Assembly: GCA_910585625.1 (NCBI GenBank)
Contig: CAJUFQ010000035.1
Coordinates: 1 to 33,001, forward strand
Source: an uncultured Lachnospiraceae bacterium
GTDB lineage: Bacteria > Bacillota > Clostridia > Lachnospirales > Lachnospiraceae
DNA: 33,001 nt
Reading direction: 5' to 3'
Under the pieces are notes generated by a model. That model was not told where the DNA came from. It saw only the letters and a program-made list of their open reading frames with translations, and searched no databases. Made by a program: the position numbers and the translations under genes. This document shows, in pieces, positions 1 through 6,662 of this stretch; positions within the stretch are counted from its first letter, which is position 1, and each line of letters opens with the position of its first letter.

Positions 1-2
1 AG

Positions 3-288
3 AGCCTTTTACAGAATGGCGAGAAGATAACGCCGAAACAGTGGAAAGCCGAGATTCAATCCTTGCAATCCGAGTGTAACGGTATAAGCAAAGAGCAGAC
101 CAAGACAGCAACAGAATTAACATATGCCGAGGTAATCAGCTACAACAAAAAAACTTGAAAGGGAGCTTCAGAACGAGAGCCGACAGCAAAACAGGCAACA
201 GAATAAAACGAAACGGAGGGAGGAAGAAATTTTGGATTGCCAGAGTAAGAAGGAAGGATTGTGTATTATAAAGACACTGACATCATGA
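3..288 (+). pseudogene. C-terminal remnant of a MobA/MobL-type relaxase (mobilisation nuclease)
   Basis: The frame from position 3 reads a lysine/glutamate-rich helical tail containing PKQWKAEIQSLQ and TELTYAEVISYNKK, then stops at 156-158. The adjacent frame continues from 154 with LERELQNESRQQ and KTKRREEEI to a stop at 286-288. Removing one A from the 7-A run at 147-153 joins the two parts. This is the charged coiled-coil C-terminus usual in relaxases of mobilisable elements in Clostridia. The catalytic N-terminal domain lies outside the window or is gone. The family call rests on recalled resemblance of the tail, not on a catalytic motif. It marks the left end as a relic of an integrated mobile element. 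Confidence 0.55.
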
Positions 289-476
289 TAGTATTTTTAG
301 ATTACTGGGATTATAATTCAAAAATTGATTTATGGGAAAATGGAAAAGCACTTCATCTTCGTGGTTCAAAAGAATATGAAATTGCCAGATACCATGATCT
401 ATTTCCGCGAGCATTGAGCCAAGCAGCCGTGCTTGCGCGGATATTTGGCGAATGCCACGAGGGGGAAATATCCTAA
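261..476 (+). CDS. hypothetical protein, 71 aa, possibly a remnant
   Basis: The frame starts at GTG 261 behind AAGGAAGG and overlaps the end of the relaxase relic in another frame. It encodes a soluble-looking peptide with YWDYNSKIDLWENGKALHLRG near residues 16-36 and no membrane segment. I do not recognise the family. Its place among broken genes makes a fragment as likely as a working small gene. The close ribosome binding site and a composition like its neighbours are the only support. Confidence 0.3.
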   Translation: MYYKDTDIMIVFLDYWDYNSKIDLWENGKALHLRGSKEYEIARYHDLFPRALSQAAVLARIFGECHEGEIS

Positions 477-488
477 GAGAGATTTTTC

Positions 489-656
489 TTACTCATTAAG
501 AATTTCATCTTCCCACTGTTTCATATGCTCAAAGTCGGGAATGAAGCGTTTCCCTTTACCGCCTAATATTTTTTGTATGGCAGATACTGCTTTGCAGTAT
601 TCAACAGACAATGTATTTTTTTCATTTCGGTTACGCCTTTCTGGAACAATATACAT
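489..656 (-). CDS. small hypothetical protein, 55 aa
   Basis: Reading the minus strand, an ATG at 656 follows GAGGAA with a 4-nt gap. It opens a 55-residue frame beginning MYIVPERRNRNEKNTLS and ending FIPDFEHMKQWEDEILNE before TAA. An in-frame ATG four codons upstream (668) gives a 59-residue alternative but lacks a ribosome binding site. The peptide is hydrophilic and rich in charged residues, with natural-looking protein composition, unlike the plus-strand frame over the same bases. I do not recognise the family. Small genes of this kind are common in mobile elements of Clostridia, which fits the relaxase relic beside it. Confidence 0.45.
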   Translation of the reverse strand: MYIVPERRNRNEKNTLSVEYCKAVSAIQKILGGKGKRFIPDFEHMKQWEDEILNE

Positions 657-759
657 GCATTTCCTCATAAATCAACGTACCGTTTTTGGGCATGTACTAT
701 AAAAAGTACAGTACTTGACTGATACCAGATTAGGATAAAAATTTTTGAATAAAAGCATA

Positions 760-788
760 TTGAAAAACATTTTTGCATATGCTATAAT
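760..788 (+). promoter_or_regulatory. sigma-A promoter for the antitoxin RNA
   Basis: TTGAAA at 760-765 and TATAAT at 783-788 are separated by exactly 17 bases. Transcription should begin near 795. No ribosome binding site or sizeable frame lies between here and the terminator at 834-871, so the product is expected to be a short untranslated RNA. It faces the toxin gene on the other strand. Confidence 0.75.
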
Positions 789-794
789 GCCAAT

Positions 795-885
795 AGGCAA
801 AAAGAAATGAAAAGTCCACGTTGACGAAAGAACGAATCCCTAAACTGTATTGCAGTACAGTTTAGGGATTCTTCTTTACTTTTAT
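795..885 (+). ncRNA. putative RNA II-like antitoxin RNA of a par-type type I toxin-antitoxin locus
   Basis: A transcript from the promoter at 760-788 would run about 85-90 nt and end at the 16-bp terminator hairpin followed by a U-rich tract. Bases 799-813 (AAAAAGAAATGAAAA) are identical to plus-strand bases 984-998. They are therefore complementary to toxin codons 3-8. Looser similarity (814-826 against 999-1012) extends the pairing across the start codon towards the ribosome binding site. In the pAD1 par locus, RNA II uses direct repeats and the shared terminator to bind the fst mRNA and block its translation. The same geometry is visible here. The 5' and 3' ends are inferred, not measured. 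Confidence 0.6.
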
Positions 886-998
886 ACTGGCAAAGCACCC
901 AGTAGGTTATTTGTTGCTCCTGTCATTGCTGTCTAACCATTTGATGATGTAGTGGCAAGCTACACCAGCCGCAACAGCGATAAAAAAAGAAATGAAAA
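799..998 (+). repeat. direct repeat pair of the type I toxin-antitoxin locus
   Basis: Copy one (799-813) lies in the antitoxin RNA and copy two (984-998) overlaps the toxin start region. The 15 bases are identical and both sit in the same orientation on the plus strand. Similarity continues imperfectly to 826 and 1012 (GTCCACGTTGAC against TATCCAACGCCGAC). Such repeats let an RNA made from one side pair with the mRNA made from the other. Confidence 0.7.
834..871. terminator. bidirectional intrinsic terminator shared by toxin and antitoxin RNAs
   Basis: The arms 834-849 and 856-871 are perfectly complementary (16 bp) around a 6-nt loop. The plus-strand side is followed by a T-rich tract (TTCTTTACTTTT). 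The minus-strand side is followed by GTTCTTTCGTC, a weaker run. It lies downstream of two converging transcripts and so would end both, leaving them complementary over the hairpin. Confidence 0.8.
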
Positions 999-1005
999 TA
1001 TCCAA
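907..1005 (-). CDS. Fst/Ldr-like type I toxin, 32-aa membrane peptide
   Basis: A minus-strand TTG start at 1005 follows a near-perfect AAGGAGGT (1020-1013) with about 8 nt spacing. The peptide has a single hydrophobic segment (residues 3-21, IFISFFIAVAAGVACHYII) and a polar tail KWLDSNDRSNK. The pattern of a glycine in the membrane helix, a WL pair at its end and a charged tail is that of Fst-family toxins (Fst, TxpA-like). These insert in the inner membrane and halt growth. The usual central proline is alanine here. The alternative GTG three codons earlier overlaps the ribosome binding site and is unlikely. The gene is too short for ordinary ORF callers. It could also be another small membrane peptide, but the antisense RNA opposite it favours a toxin. 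Confidence 0.65.
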   Translation of the reverse strand: MDIFISFFIAVAAGVACHYIIKWLDSNDRSNK

Positions 1006-1052
1006 CGCCGACACCTCCTTCCTGTTGCCAGGTTTCGGTGAGCAACGCAAAA

Positions 1053-1061
1053 ATTATAACA
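1053..1061 (-). promoter_or_regulatory. extended -10 promoter for the toxin mRNA
   Basis: On the minus strand TGTTATAAT forms an extended -10 element (TG, one base, TATAAT). The -35 position at 17 bp (TAGAAT, 1076-1081) is weak, as often seen with extended -10 promoters. Transcription would start near 1046 and reach the shared terminator after about 210 nt. The 5' leader contains GTTGC and GCAAC, able to form a small stem just ahead of the ribosome binding site. Confidence 0.6.
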
Positions 1062-1509
1062 TACTGTTTGATGTTATTCTATCTTTTTCTCAAAAAGATT
1101 TATAACTGGGAATGTGACTGAAACAATCCGATGCTCGCTATCACTGTGGACATCTCGAAAAAACCATTTTGATAAAGACATCTTTTTTTCGGCAAGTAAA
1201 GTTGATTATATTTTTGAATTTTATCCTTATCTAGTTTCATTCTTGTAACATTGTCTAACAAAAGTATAATTAGTATAGCTTACAGAAAACATCTTGCGGG
1301 CCTACGTGTTTGCGCAGGAAACAGTGCAGGAACAAGGAAACAGCCTGTAGGTATACCTATATGTACAAAAAGCTGTGCGGAAATCCAGATTTTATGGTTT
1401 CGAAAAACGAACCATGTTCGGGCTTGCGTGAAGGAAGTTGTCGAGATTGAGTTAATCTATTCATAAGTGGTAGGCGGCATTTCTGTGGTATGTGGGAGTG
1501 CCGCTCAAA
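1062..1509. other. AT-rich stretch without a supported gene
   Basis: Two weak frames are present: plus 1251-1466 (71 codons) and minus 1100-1240 (46 codons, MKLDKDKIQKYNQLYLPKKRC). Neither has a ribosome binding site or a recognisable motif. An imperfect inverted repeat GCGGCA/TGCCGC lies at about 1473-1504. The stretch separates the toxin-antitoxin locus from the DUF3784 relic. Confidence 0.4.
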
Positions 1510-1612
1510 CTTATGCAAAGCTGTTAGAGGAATTGAAAAATCTTATCATTTCATGTATACTTAGAAAAAGAAATTAGACTGAAAAATCGGTATTTGGCGG
1601 AGGAAATAATAT
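1510..1612 (+). repeat. promoter-bearing imperfect repeat, copy 1
   Basis: This stretch resembles 5207-5306. Shared blocks include TTATGCAAA, TATCATTTC, TATACTT and GAAAAAGAAATTAGACT. It carries TTGAAA (1533-1538), a 17-bp spacer and TATACT (1556-1561), which should drive the DUF3784 relic starting at 1614. The ribosome binding site GGAGGAAATAAT follows. The two copies sit before unrelated genes, so the repeat probably spread or was duplicated as a promoter cassette. Confidence 0.6.
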
Positions 1613-1613
1613 C

Positions 1614-1945
1614 ATGAAATTAGCAAACGTATCAAGTGGGGCGGATTGGATAATATGGGTGGTTTTCGTAATATTTTTGGTGATTTCCATAATGTTACTG
1701 TCTGGTCATGGAAGCTGGTTTATTTCTGGGTATAATACAGCGCCGAAAAAAGAAAAAGCAAAATACGATGAAAAAAATTATGTAGAACGACAGGATTTGG
1801 AATGGCAGTTATCACATTTCTCATTCTTGTTATGGGCTTGTTTGAGGACGTGTTGCCAGCTGGTTTCGCATATATTTCACTTGGCGTTGTAGGTGTTGGT
1901 TGTTTGGTGATAATCATTGTCAGCCATACAATTTGTAAAAAATAA
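1614..1945 (+). pseudogene. DUF3784 family small membrane protein, frameshifted
   Basis: The first frame gives an N-terminal membrane helix (residues 12-30) and the DUF3784-typical GYNT..KKEKAKYDEK motif. It then runs out of frame at a 7-A run (1771-1777). Adding one A restores KKLCRTTGFGMAVITFLILVM and a second and third membrane segment, ending at TAA 1943-1945 with HTICKK. The repaired protein would be about 110 residues with three helices, the usual DUF3784 size. Function of the family is unknown. The promoter and ribosome binding site upstream are intact, so the locus may still be transcribed. Confidence 0.7.
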
Positions 1946-2006
1946 TAGATTCCTGTTCGTTGGAAAGTCGCAGAGAGTGTAAAATTGGGATTGAGGAAGG
2001 TATGCT

Positions 2007-2792
2007 ATGAGGATAATGAACAGAGACATAGATAGCGGAAAACCCTTTGATTGGGGGAAGGCTTCTTTAGATTATGCAAAATACCGTGATATTTATCCGA
2101 AAGAGTTTTATCAAAGCATTATTGACCGAAAATCATGCTTAAACGGACAATCCGTCCTTGATATTGGAACAGGAACGGGGTGTTCTTCCTAGAAATATGT
2201 ACCAGTATGGGGCGAAGTGGACGGCGGCAGATATTTCAGAAAACCAAATCGAACAAGCGAAAATTCTCTCAAAAGGTATGGACATAGATTATCATGTTGT
2301 ATCAACAGAGGATATAAATTTTTTGGATAACTCTTTTGATGTAATTACAGCATGCCAGTGTTTTCGGTATTTCGACCATGAGACGGTTATGCCTAAGTTT
2401 TATCGTATGCTGAAACAAGAAGGATGTATTCTTGTTTTATATATGGCATGGCTGCCATTTGAGGATGAGATTGCAGGAGCGGTGAAAAGCTTGTATTAAA
2501 ATATAATCCAAATTGGAGTGGCGCAGGAGAAACGAAACATCCAATAGACATACCATAATGTTACAGAGAAAACTTTGAGCTTGCATTTCATGAAGAATTT
2601 ACTGTAAAAATACCATTTACCCATGAAAGCTGGAATGGAAGAATGAAGGCTTGTCGTGGAATCGGAGCTTCGCTTACTGAGAAAGAAATTTCGATGTGGG
2701 AACAAGAGCATATGACGCTTCTTGGACAAATTGCGCCGGATGAATTTGATATTTTACATTATGCTGCTGTTGCAGAGCTTAAAAAGCATTAA
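2007..2792 (+). pseudogene. class I SAM-dependent methyltransferase, broken by two frameshifts and a stop
   Basis: The frame starts at ATG 2007 and contains motif I (VLDIGTGTG). One extra base near 2176-2180 then throws it out of frame. A second frame (to 2499) supplies WTAADISENQIEQAK, FDVITACQCFRYFD and FYRMLKQEGCIL, the motif II-III region of the fold. Another shift near 2484 leads to a third frame (LVLKYNPNWSGAGETKH). An in-frame TAA near 2558 follows, and the tail ends EMW-like through AVAELKKH at 2792. Joined, the parts make about 255 residues, normal for a UbiE/COQ5-like methyltransferase. The substrate cannot be inferred. No intact product can be made. Confidence 0.8.
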
Positions 2793-2864
2793 ATCCCGTT
2801 TATTGAATTGACATATGCGAGGTTTTACATAGGCATGGATTATAAAATTCGAGAAATTATAAAA

Positions 2865-3647
2865 ATGAATATCCAAAAAATATTACTTTTGATTTAGATA
2901 GCACCTTATTTCAGAAATGGTAAAAGAATTGTTTGCAAAACATTGTACATGACATGGATTCCGCTAATCGTGTACAATGGCGCTTTTGTAATAGATAACA
3001 TTACAGAGGATATTTTGATTGAAAACTATTTTGATGACAGGGTAGATTATGTGCTGGATGATTTGTTTGCAAATAAAGTATATCCTATTGTTTATGCACA
3101 TATAGACGGTAAGGAGAAATTTTCATTTGTTTCTGAATTATGCTCAGATGGAATGTATAAATTTCTGGACAGCAGAAAGGGAGATGTCCGTACCAATGCG
3201 GTCAGAGCAGTAAATGATTTGAAGTCAGGAAATATTTTCTATATCATTTGTATAGATGAACCGAAAAAACTCAAACCATTATACGAGAAATACAAGAATT
3301 CCTACCATTGTGTTTATCAGATGGATATTTATACAAAGGAACAATGGCTCGAAATTATGCCTTTGAATGCTTCAAAGGCATAAGCAATAAAGCAGCTACA
3401 ATCACTTTTGAAATGCGAGAAGTTAGTTGTGTTTGGTGATGGAAAAAATGATATAGATATGTTTGAACTGGAAGATGAAAGCTATGCTGTCCAAAATGCA
3501 CATGAAGATCTGAAAAGAATTGCAACCTCAATTATTTCCTCGAATGATGAGGATGGTGTTGCAAAATGGCTTGCTGAAAATCTTATGGTTTTGTGTACAC
3601 TCAGAAAAAAATCAGGCGTGAAATCGGGATTTATAAAGGAGGGATAA
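2865..3647 (+). pseudogene. Cof-type HAD hydrolase, degraded
   Basis: The start region (about 2865) encodes the motif I sequence FDLDSTL but is interrupted by frameshifts. The segment that should hold motif II is missing before WIPLIVYNGAFVID (from about 2955). The cap-domain part runs 2943-3382 and ends at an in-frame TAA directly after NASKA, where Cof proteins carry K(A/G)xAI. The same frame continues AIKQLQSLL, then FGDGKNDIDMFE (motif IV acidic residues) and ends at 3647. The family removes phosphate from sugar phosphates or flavin/PLP-type substrates. With motif I, II and the linker damaged it is non-functional. Confidence 0.8.
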
Positions 3648-3648
3648 A

Positions 3649-4128
3649 ATGCTTGATACGATACCTAACGAAGAAGAAATGAGTGCTTTAGTTGGAAAAT
3701 CTTTGTATGATGTATGGAATGAGTTATGTGCGTTAATTGATGAAACATATGATATGGATTGTTTGTGGGATAAAGGCGGTAAAGCATGGAAATATGAATA
3801 TAAATATCGTCGGGGCGGTAAAACGCTGTGTGCATTATATGCAAGAGAAAATTGTGTGGGTTTTATGGTTATCTTAGGGAAACAGGAACGGTTAAAATTT
3901 GAAACAGATAGAGAAAATTATGGGAAGGAAGTTCAAGAAATATATGACAAAGCTCAAACTTACCATGATGGGAAATGGATAATGTTTGAGCCAGTGGATA
4001 CCTCTTTGTTTCCGGATTTTATTAAACTGTTGAGAATCAATATTTTATGTGATTTTGTTTCCCTCATTTTTTCCTTTATCAGAGTTTGTAACGCCCTGTG
4101 GGAAGATATAATACAAGGGAGAATTTAA
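3649..4128 (+). CDS. DUF3788 family protein
   Basis: The ATG at 3649 follows AAAGGAGGG, which overlaps the end of the HAD relic. Residues 1-127 match the DUF3788 pattern: an N-terminal PNEEEMSALVG, then WNELC, WDKGGKAWKYEYKYRRGGKTLC, LYAREN, GFMVILGK and YHDGKWIMFEP. After FIKLLRI (about residue 130) relatives usually end in a few basic residues. Here the frame runs on through a hydrophobic stretch (ILCDFVSLIFSFI) for about 30 more, which suggests a frameshift near the natural stop. The family is cytoplasmic and of unknown function, often found singly in Clostridia and on mobile elements. The core domain appears intact. Confidence 0.7.
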   Translation: MLDTIPNEEEMSALVGKSLYDVWNELCALIDETYDMDCLWDKGGKAWKYEYKYRRGGKTLCALYARENCVGFMVILGKQERLKFETDRENYGKEVQEIYDKAQTYHDGKWIMFEPVDTSLFPDFIKLLRINILCDFVSLIFSFIRVCNALWEDIIQGRI

Positions 4129-4253
4129 GGGAAATCTCATCTGCGGCAAATTTAGTGTTTTCAAGGGTTAGCGAGAATCTCAGTAATAGATTATAGCAGC
4201 TAATGTTTCCCTTAAGAATTATCAAGTCTCAATCGAAATTAGGGGGTAAATTT

Positions 4254-4469
4254 ATGTTATCAATTTGTGGGGCCGACTGCTGCGGCGAATGTAATAAGAG
4301 AAATGAATGTGGCGGTTGCGTGAAAACTGCGGGACATCCCTTTGGAGGAACGTGCATTGCGGCAGAGTGCATCAAACGGGACGGTTTTGAAGTGTTCAAA
4401 AAGATGAAAGAAATGTTAAGTATCTTCTGGTATGCGAATATGGATGCAATGGTGCGGATCTGCAGATAG
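4254..4469 (+). pseudogene. DUF3795 family cysteine-rich protein, C-terminally truncated
   Basis: ATG 4254 is chosen because AGGGGG lies 8 nt upstream. An earlier in-frame ATG at 4203 has no ribosome binding site. The first 50 residues carry the dense cysteine pattern of DUF3795 (ICGADCCGEC, ECGGC, CIAAECIKR), thought to bind metal. After FKKMKE the reading leaves the family and stops at 71 residues, about half the usual length. A frameshift or deletion near 4415 is the likely cause. Function of the family is unknown. Confidence 0.55.
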
Positions 4470-4627
4470 TCGTATATAAGAGAAGATAACGCCCCGTTTG
4501 CTGGATAATTGGCCGCGTTGCCTATTTTTTTCGGATAGATAGGTTTCGCCTCAGTCGTACAAGGCGTCTGGTATGGGTGGAGTGTTTTCCCATATTCCGT
4601 GAGGCTATATTTTTTGGTGAGAAATGC

Positions 4628-4646
4628 TATAATATGAATTAGGAGG
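4628..4646 (+). promoter_or_regulatory. extended -10 promoter and ribosome binding site of the YbaK-like gene
   Basis: TGCTATAAT (4625-4633) is an extended -10 element. AGGAGG at 4641-4646 lies 7 nt before the ATG at 4654. This leaves very little leader, so the -10 and ribosome binding site almost adjoin. A leader this short is unusual, and another start upstream cannot be excluded. Confidence 0.5.
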
Positions 4647-4653
4647 AAAAGCA

Positions 4654-5121
4654 ATGGCAATAGACAAGGTAAAAGCGTATTTCAGGGAATATGGGATGGA
4701 GGGAAGGGTTCAGGAATTTGACGTGTCCAGTGCAACCGTGGAGCTTGCCGCCAAAGCATTGCATTGTGAACCTCAGAGGATAGCAAAAACGCTTTCTTTC
4801 ATGGTGGAACATGAGGCGGTGCTGATTGTGACAGCGGGGGATGCAAAAATTGACAATCCAAAATATAAGGCGAAGTTTGGGAAAAAGGCAAAAATGCTCC
4901 CGCTGGATGCTGTGGAAACGTTGGTTGGACATGCAGTGGGCGGTGTTTGTCCGTTTGCGGTAAATGAGGGCGTGAAGGTGTATCTGGACGTGTCATTAAA
5001 ACGATTTGAAACGGTTTTTCCTGCCTGCGGCAGTTCTAACAGTGCGATAGAGCTTACTATTATGGAACTGGAGGAATATTCGGGATATATGGAATGGGTG
5101 GACGTCTGCAAAGGATATTAA
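4654..5121 (+). CDS. YbaK/EbsC-type aminoacyl-tRNA deacylase
   Basis: The 155-residue protein spans one YbaK/aminoacyl-tRNA-synthetase-associated domain. Visible signatures are AKTLSF (residues 49-54), GDAKIDNPKYKAKF, GHAVGGVCPFA (about 91-101) and PACGSSNSAIELT near the end. Family members hydrolyse misacylated tRNAs in trans, such as Cys-tRNA(Pro) for YbaK or Ala-tRNA(Pro) for ProX. Which mischarged tRNA is used cannot be told from these motifs. The conserved lysine in AKTL fits the catalytic lysine of the family. The protein is cytoplasmic and appears complete. It has its own promoter and stands alone among decayed genes. Confidence 0.85.
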   Translation: MAIDKVKAYFREYGMEGRVQEFDVSSATVELAAKALHCEPQRIAKTLSFMVEHEAVLIVTAGDAKIDNPKYKAKFGKKAKMLPLDAVETLVGHAVGGVCPFAVNEGVKVYLDVSLKRFETVFPACGSSNSAIELTIMELEEYSGYMEWVDVCKGY

Positions 5122-5206
5122 ATTTTTAAGGAGAAATCGTTGCTTAAAGAATGCCAAGGCGGCAGTAGTTCGGCTGTAAGGGCATATTATTATGGTTATT
5201 ACAAAA

Positions 5207-5306
5207 TTATGCAAAAGCAGTTCAGGGAATAGAAAATTATTATCATTTCGTATATACTTGGAAAAAGAAATTAGACTAAGAAATAGGAGTTGGCAGAGAA
5301 AATAAA
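5207..5306 (+). repeat. promoter-bearing imperfect repeat, copy 2
   Basis: This is the partner of 1510-1612. It contains TAGAAA (5230-5235), a 17-bp spacer and TATACT (5253-5258), positioned to drive the acetyltransferase at 5307. Its left part overlaps the end of a 30-codon frame (5140-5232, TTG start behind AAGGAG) that I do not consider a proven gene. The ribosome binding site before 5307 is poor compared with copy 1, where GGAGG is present. Confidence 0.6.
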
Positions 5307-5828
5307 ATGGTAATTGAAACAGAAAGACTTATTTTAAGAGAATACTCGTTTGATGATTTTAACGCACTGTTTGAAATAGTTTCCGATCCAGAAACCATGC
5401 AACATTATCCGGCTCCTTTTGATGAGCAAAGGACAAAGCAGTGGATTGCATGGAATTTAGACAATTATAAAAAGTATGGATTTGGTCTTTGGGCAGCCGT
5501 GCTGAAAGTCAGCGGAGAGTTTATTGGGGATTGCGGTATTACGATGCAGAATATAGATAACGAAATGCTTCCAGAGATTGGATACCACATCCACAAAAAA
5601 TATTGGCGAAGAGGATTTGCAAAAGAAGCGGCTCGCGCAGTAAGAGATTGGGGGTTTCAGAACACCCAGTATGATACAATCTATTCCTGCATGAAATACA
5701 CAAACGTGGGCTCTTATGCTACCGCTATTGCAAACGGCATGAAGAAAGTAAAAGAATATCCTGATGAAAAGAATGGCATATCATATGCGTATGCCATAGA
5801 GCGCGAAGAATGGGAAAAATTAATATGA
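5307..5828 (+). CDS. GNAT family N-acetyltransferase, RimJ/RimL type
   Basis: The 173-residue protein begins MVIETERLILREYSFDDF, the standard opening of RimJ/RimL-like acetyltransferases. It continues with ETMQHYPAPFD, GLWAAVLKVSGEFIGDCGI and IGYHIHKKYWRRGFAKEAARAV. The last segment is the acetyl-CoA binding loop (R/Q-x-x-G-x-A, about residues 103-110). The C-terminal YTNVGSYATAIANGMKKV matches the N-x-x-S-x-x-x-x-x-x-G-F/M helix. It transfers acetyl from acetyl-CoA to an amine, but the acceptor is unknown. It appears full length. A tail of a second acetyltransferase follows at once, which suggests recombination between paralogues here. Confidence 0.85.
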   Translation: MVIETERLILREYSFDDFNALFEIVSDPETMQHYPAPFDEQRTKQWIAWNLDNYKKYGFGLWAAVLKVSGEFIGDCGITMQNIDNEMLPEIGYHIHKKYWRRGFAKEAARAVRDWGFQNTQYDTIYSCMKYTNVGSYATAIANGMKKVKEYPDEKNGISYAYAIEREEWEKLI

Positions 5829-5922
5829 GGGCACATTAAGGAGTAACGCTGTGAAAAATGGCGAAGTTTATGACATGATGATGTACCCATTGCTGAAAAA
5901 AGATTCCAGGGAGTTGTCTTGA
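5824..5922 (+). pseudogene. C-terminal tail of another GNAT acetyltransferase
   Basis: In the frame starting right after the previous gene, the bases read YEGTLRSNAVKNGEVYDMMMY and then PLLKKD before TGA at 5920-5922. YEGTLR followed by a basic strand and a YDMxMYxLL end is the characteristic last 30 residues of RimJ/RimL-type acetyltransferases. Nothing upstream in this frame supplies the rest, so this is a relic. An internal GTG (5851) behind AAGGAG could start a 23-residue peptide, but this is unlikely to matter. Confidence 0.6.
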
Positions 5923-5990
5923 GAAAGTGAATTTGATTATAAAAATGCGTGAGTCCAAAGTTGGGACGAAACCATAGTTGGAGGGAAAAT

Positions 5991-6455
5991 ATGAAATATG
6001 TAACGGCGGTTTCTGGCATGGTAAATGAAATTTATCAAGTTTTACATACGACAATCAAAGAGATATATCCCCTATATTATCCGAAAGAAGTGGTGGATTT
6101 CTTCTGCAGACATCACAATAAGGAACATATTTTAGATGGTATAGCATCTGGGAATATGGGGGTATTGGTGGAAGACGGTGTGATTGCCGGAATAGGCTGT
6201 TTTGATGGGAATCATATTACGGGTGTGTATGTGCTGCCTGCTTATCAGAAACGAGGCTGTGGCTCGCATATTATCAACTGTTTGGAAACTGAAATCGTGA
6301 AAAAGCATGATACAGCTGTCTTAGAAGCTTCTCTTCCGGCAGCGTGCCTATATGAGCATAAGGGTTATAGAACGGTAGGGCATGGAATATATGAATTGGA
6401 ACATGACGTGAAGTTGGTTTATGAAATTATGGAGAAAAAATTAGAAGTCGGTTAA
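5991..6455 (+). CDS. GNAT family N-acetyltransferase
   Basis: ATG 5991 follows GGAGGGAAAAT and is preferred over earlier in-frame starts. The 154-residue product carries a GNAT core: MGVLVEDGVIAGIGCFDGNHITGVYVLPAYQKRGCGSHII. In it, VYVLPAYQKRGCGS is motif A, with the acetyl-CoA pyrophosphate loop Q/R-x-x-G-x-G/S. ACLYEHKGYRTVG is the later helix. It lacks the RimJ-like opening of its neighbour and belongs to the Acetyltransf_1 type. The acceptor is unknown. It appears intact and probably has its own promoter. Confidence 0.8.
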   Translation: MKYVTAVSGMVNEIYQVLHTTIKEIYPLYYPKEVVDFFCRHHNKEHILDGIASGNMGVLVEDGVIAGIGCFDGNHITGVYVLPAYQKRGCGSHIINCLETEIVKKHDTAVLEASLPAACLYEHKGYRTVGHGIYELEHDVKLVYEIMEKKLEVG

Positions 6456-6662
6456 ATATGAGGAAGACGATATGGCAATTTCTGAAATATAGGCAGCGTA
6501 TTCGGCAAGTGTACAAGCGGTTAGTTATACCGTCACTTCTTTGGAAATTACAGCTGGAGAAGTGATTTGAGCAGAATAGGGATAAAGAGTAGTGGGATAT
6601 GGTCAGGTGAGACCATAGTGTAGAAAAACAACTGGGCAAATTCGCAAAAGCAGGAGGAAGAT

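Noticed and set aside
433..702. 89-codon plus-strand frame
   Set aside because: It runs antisense to the better supported 55-aa minus-strand frame and has no ribosome binding site.
1100..1240. 46-codon minus-strand frame (MKLDKDKIQKYNQLYLPKKRC...)
   Set aside because: The amino acids look natural but no ribosome binding site precedes it and no family is recognised. Might be a remnant.
1251..1466. 71-codon plus-strand frame
   Set aside because: No ribosome binding site, no recognisable motif and an unlikely amino-acid mix. Treated as non-coding.
5140..5232. 30-codon frame with TTG start behind AAGGAG
   Set aside because: Good binding site but no conserved motif. Too short to support without comparison.
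6472..6570. Possible peptide MAISEI(stop)AAYSASVQAVSYTV
   Set aside because: Internal TAG after six codons. Could be a relic but the identity is unknown.
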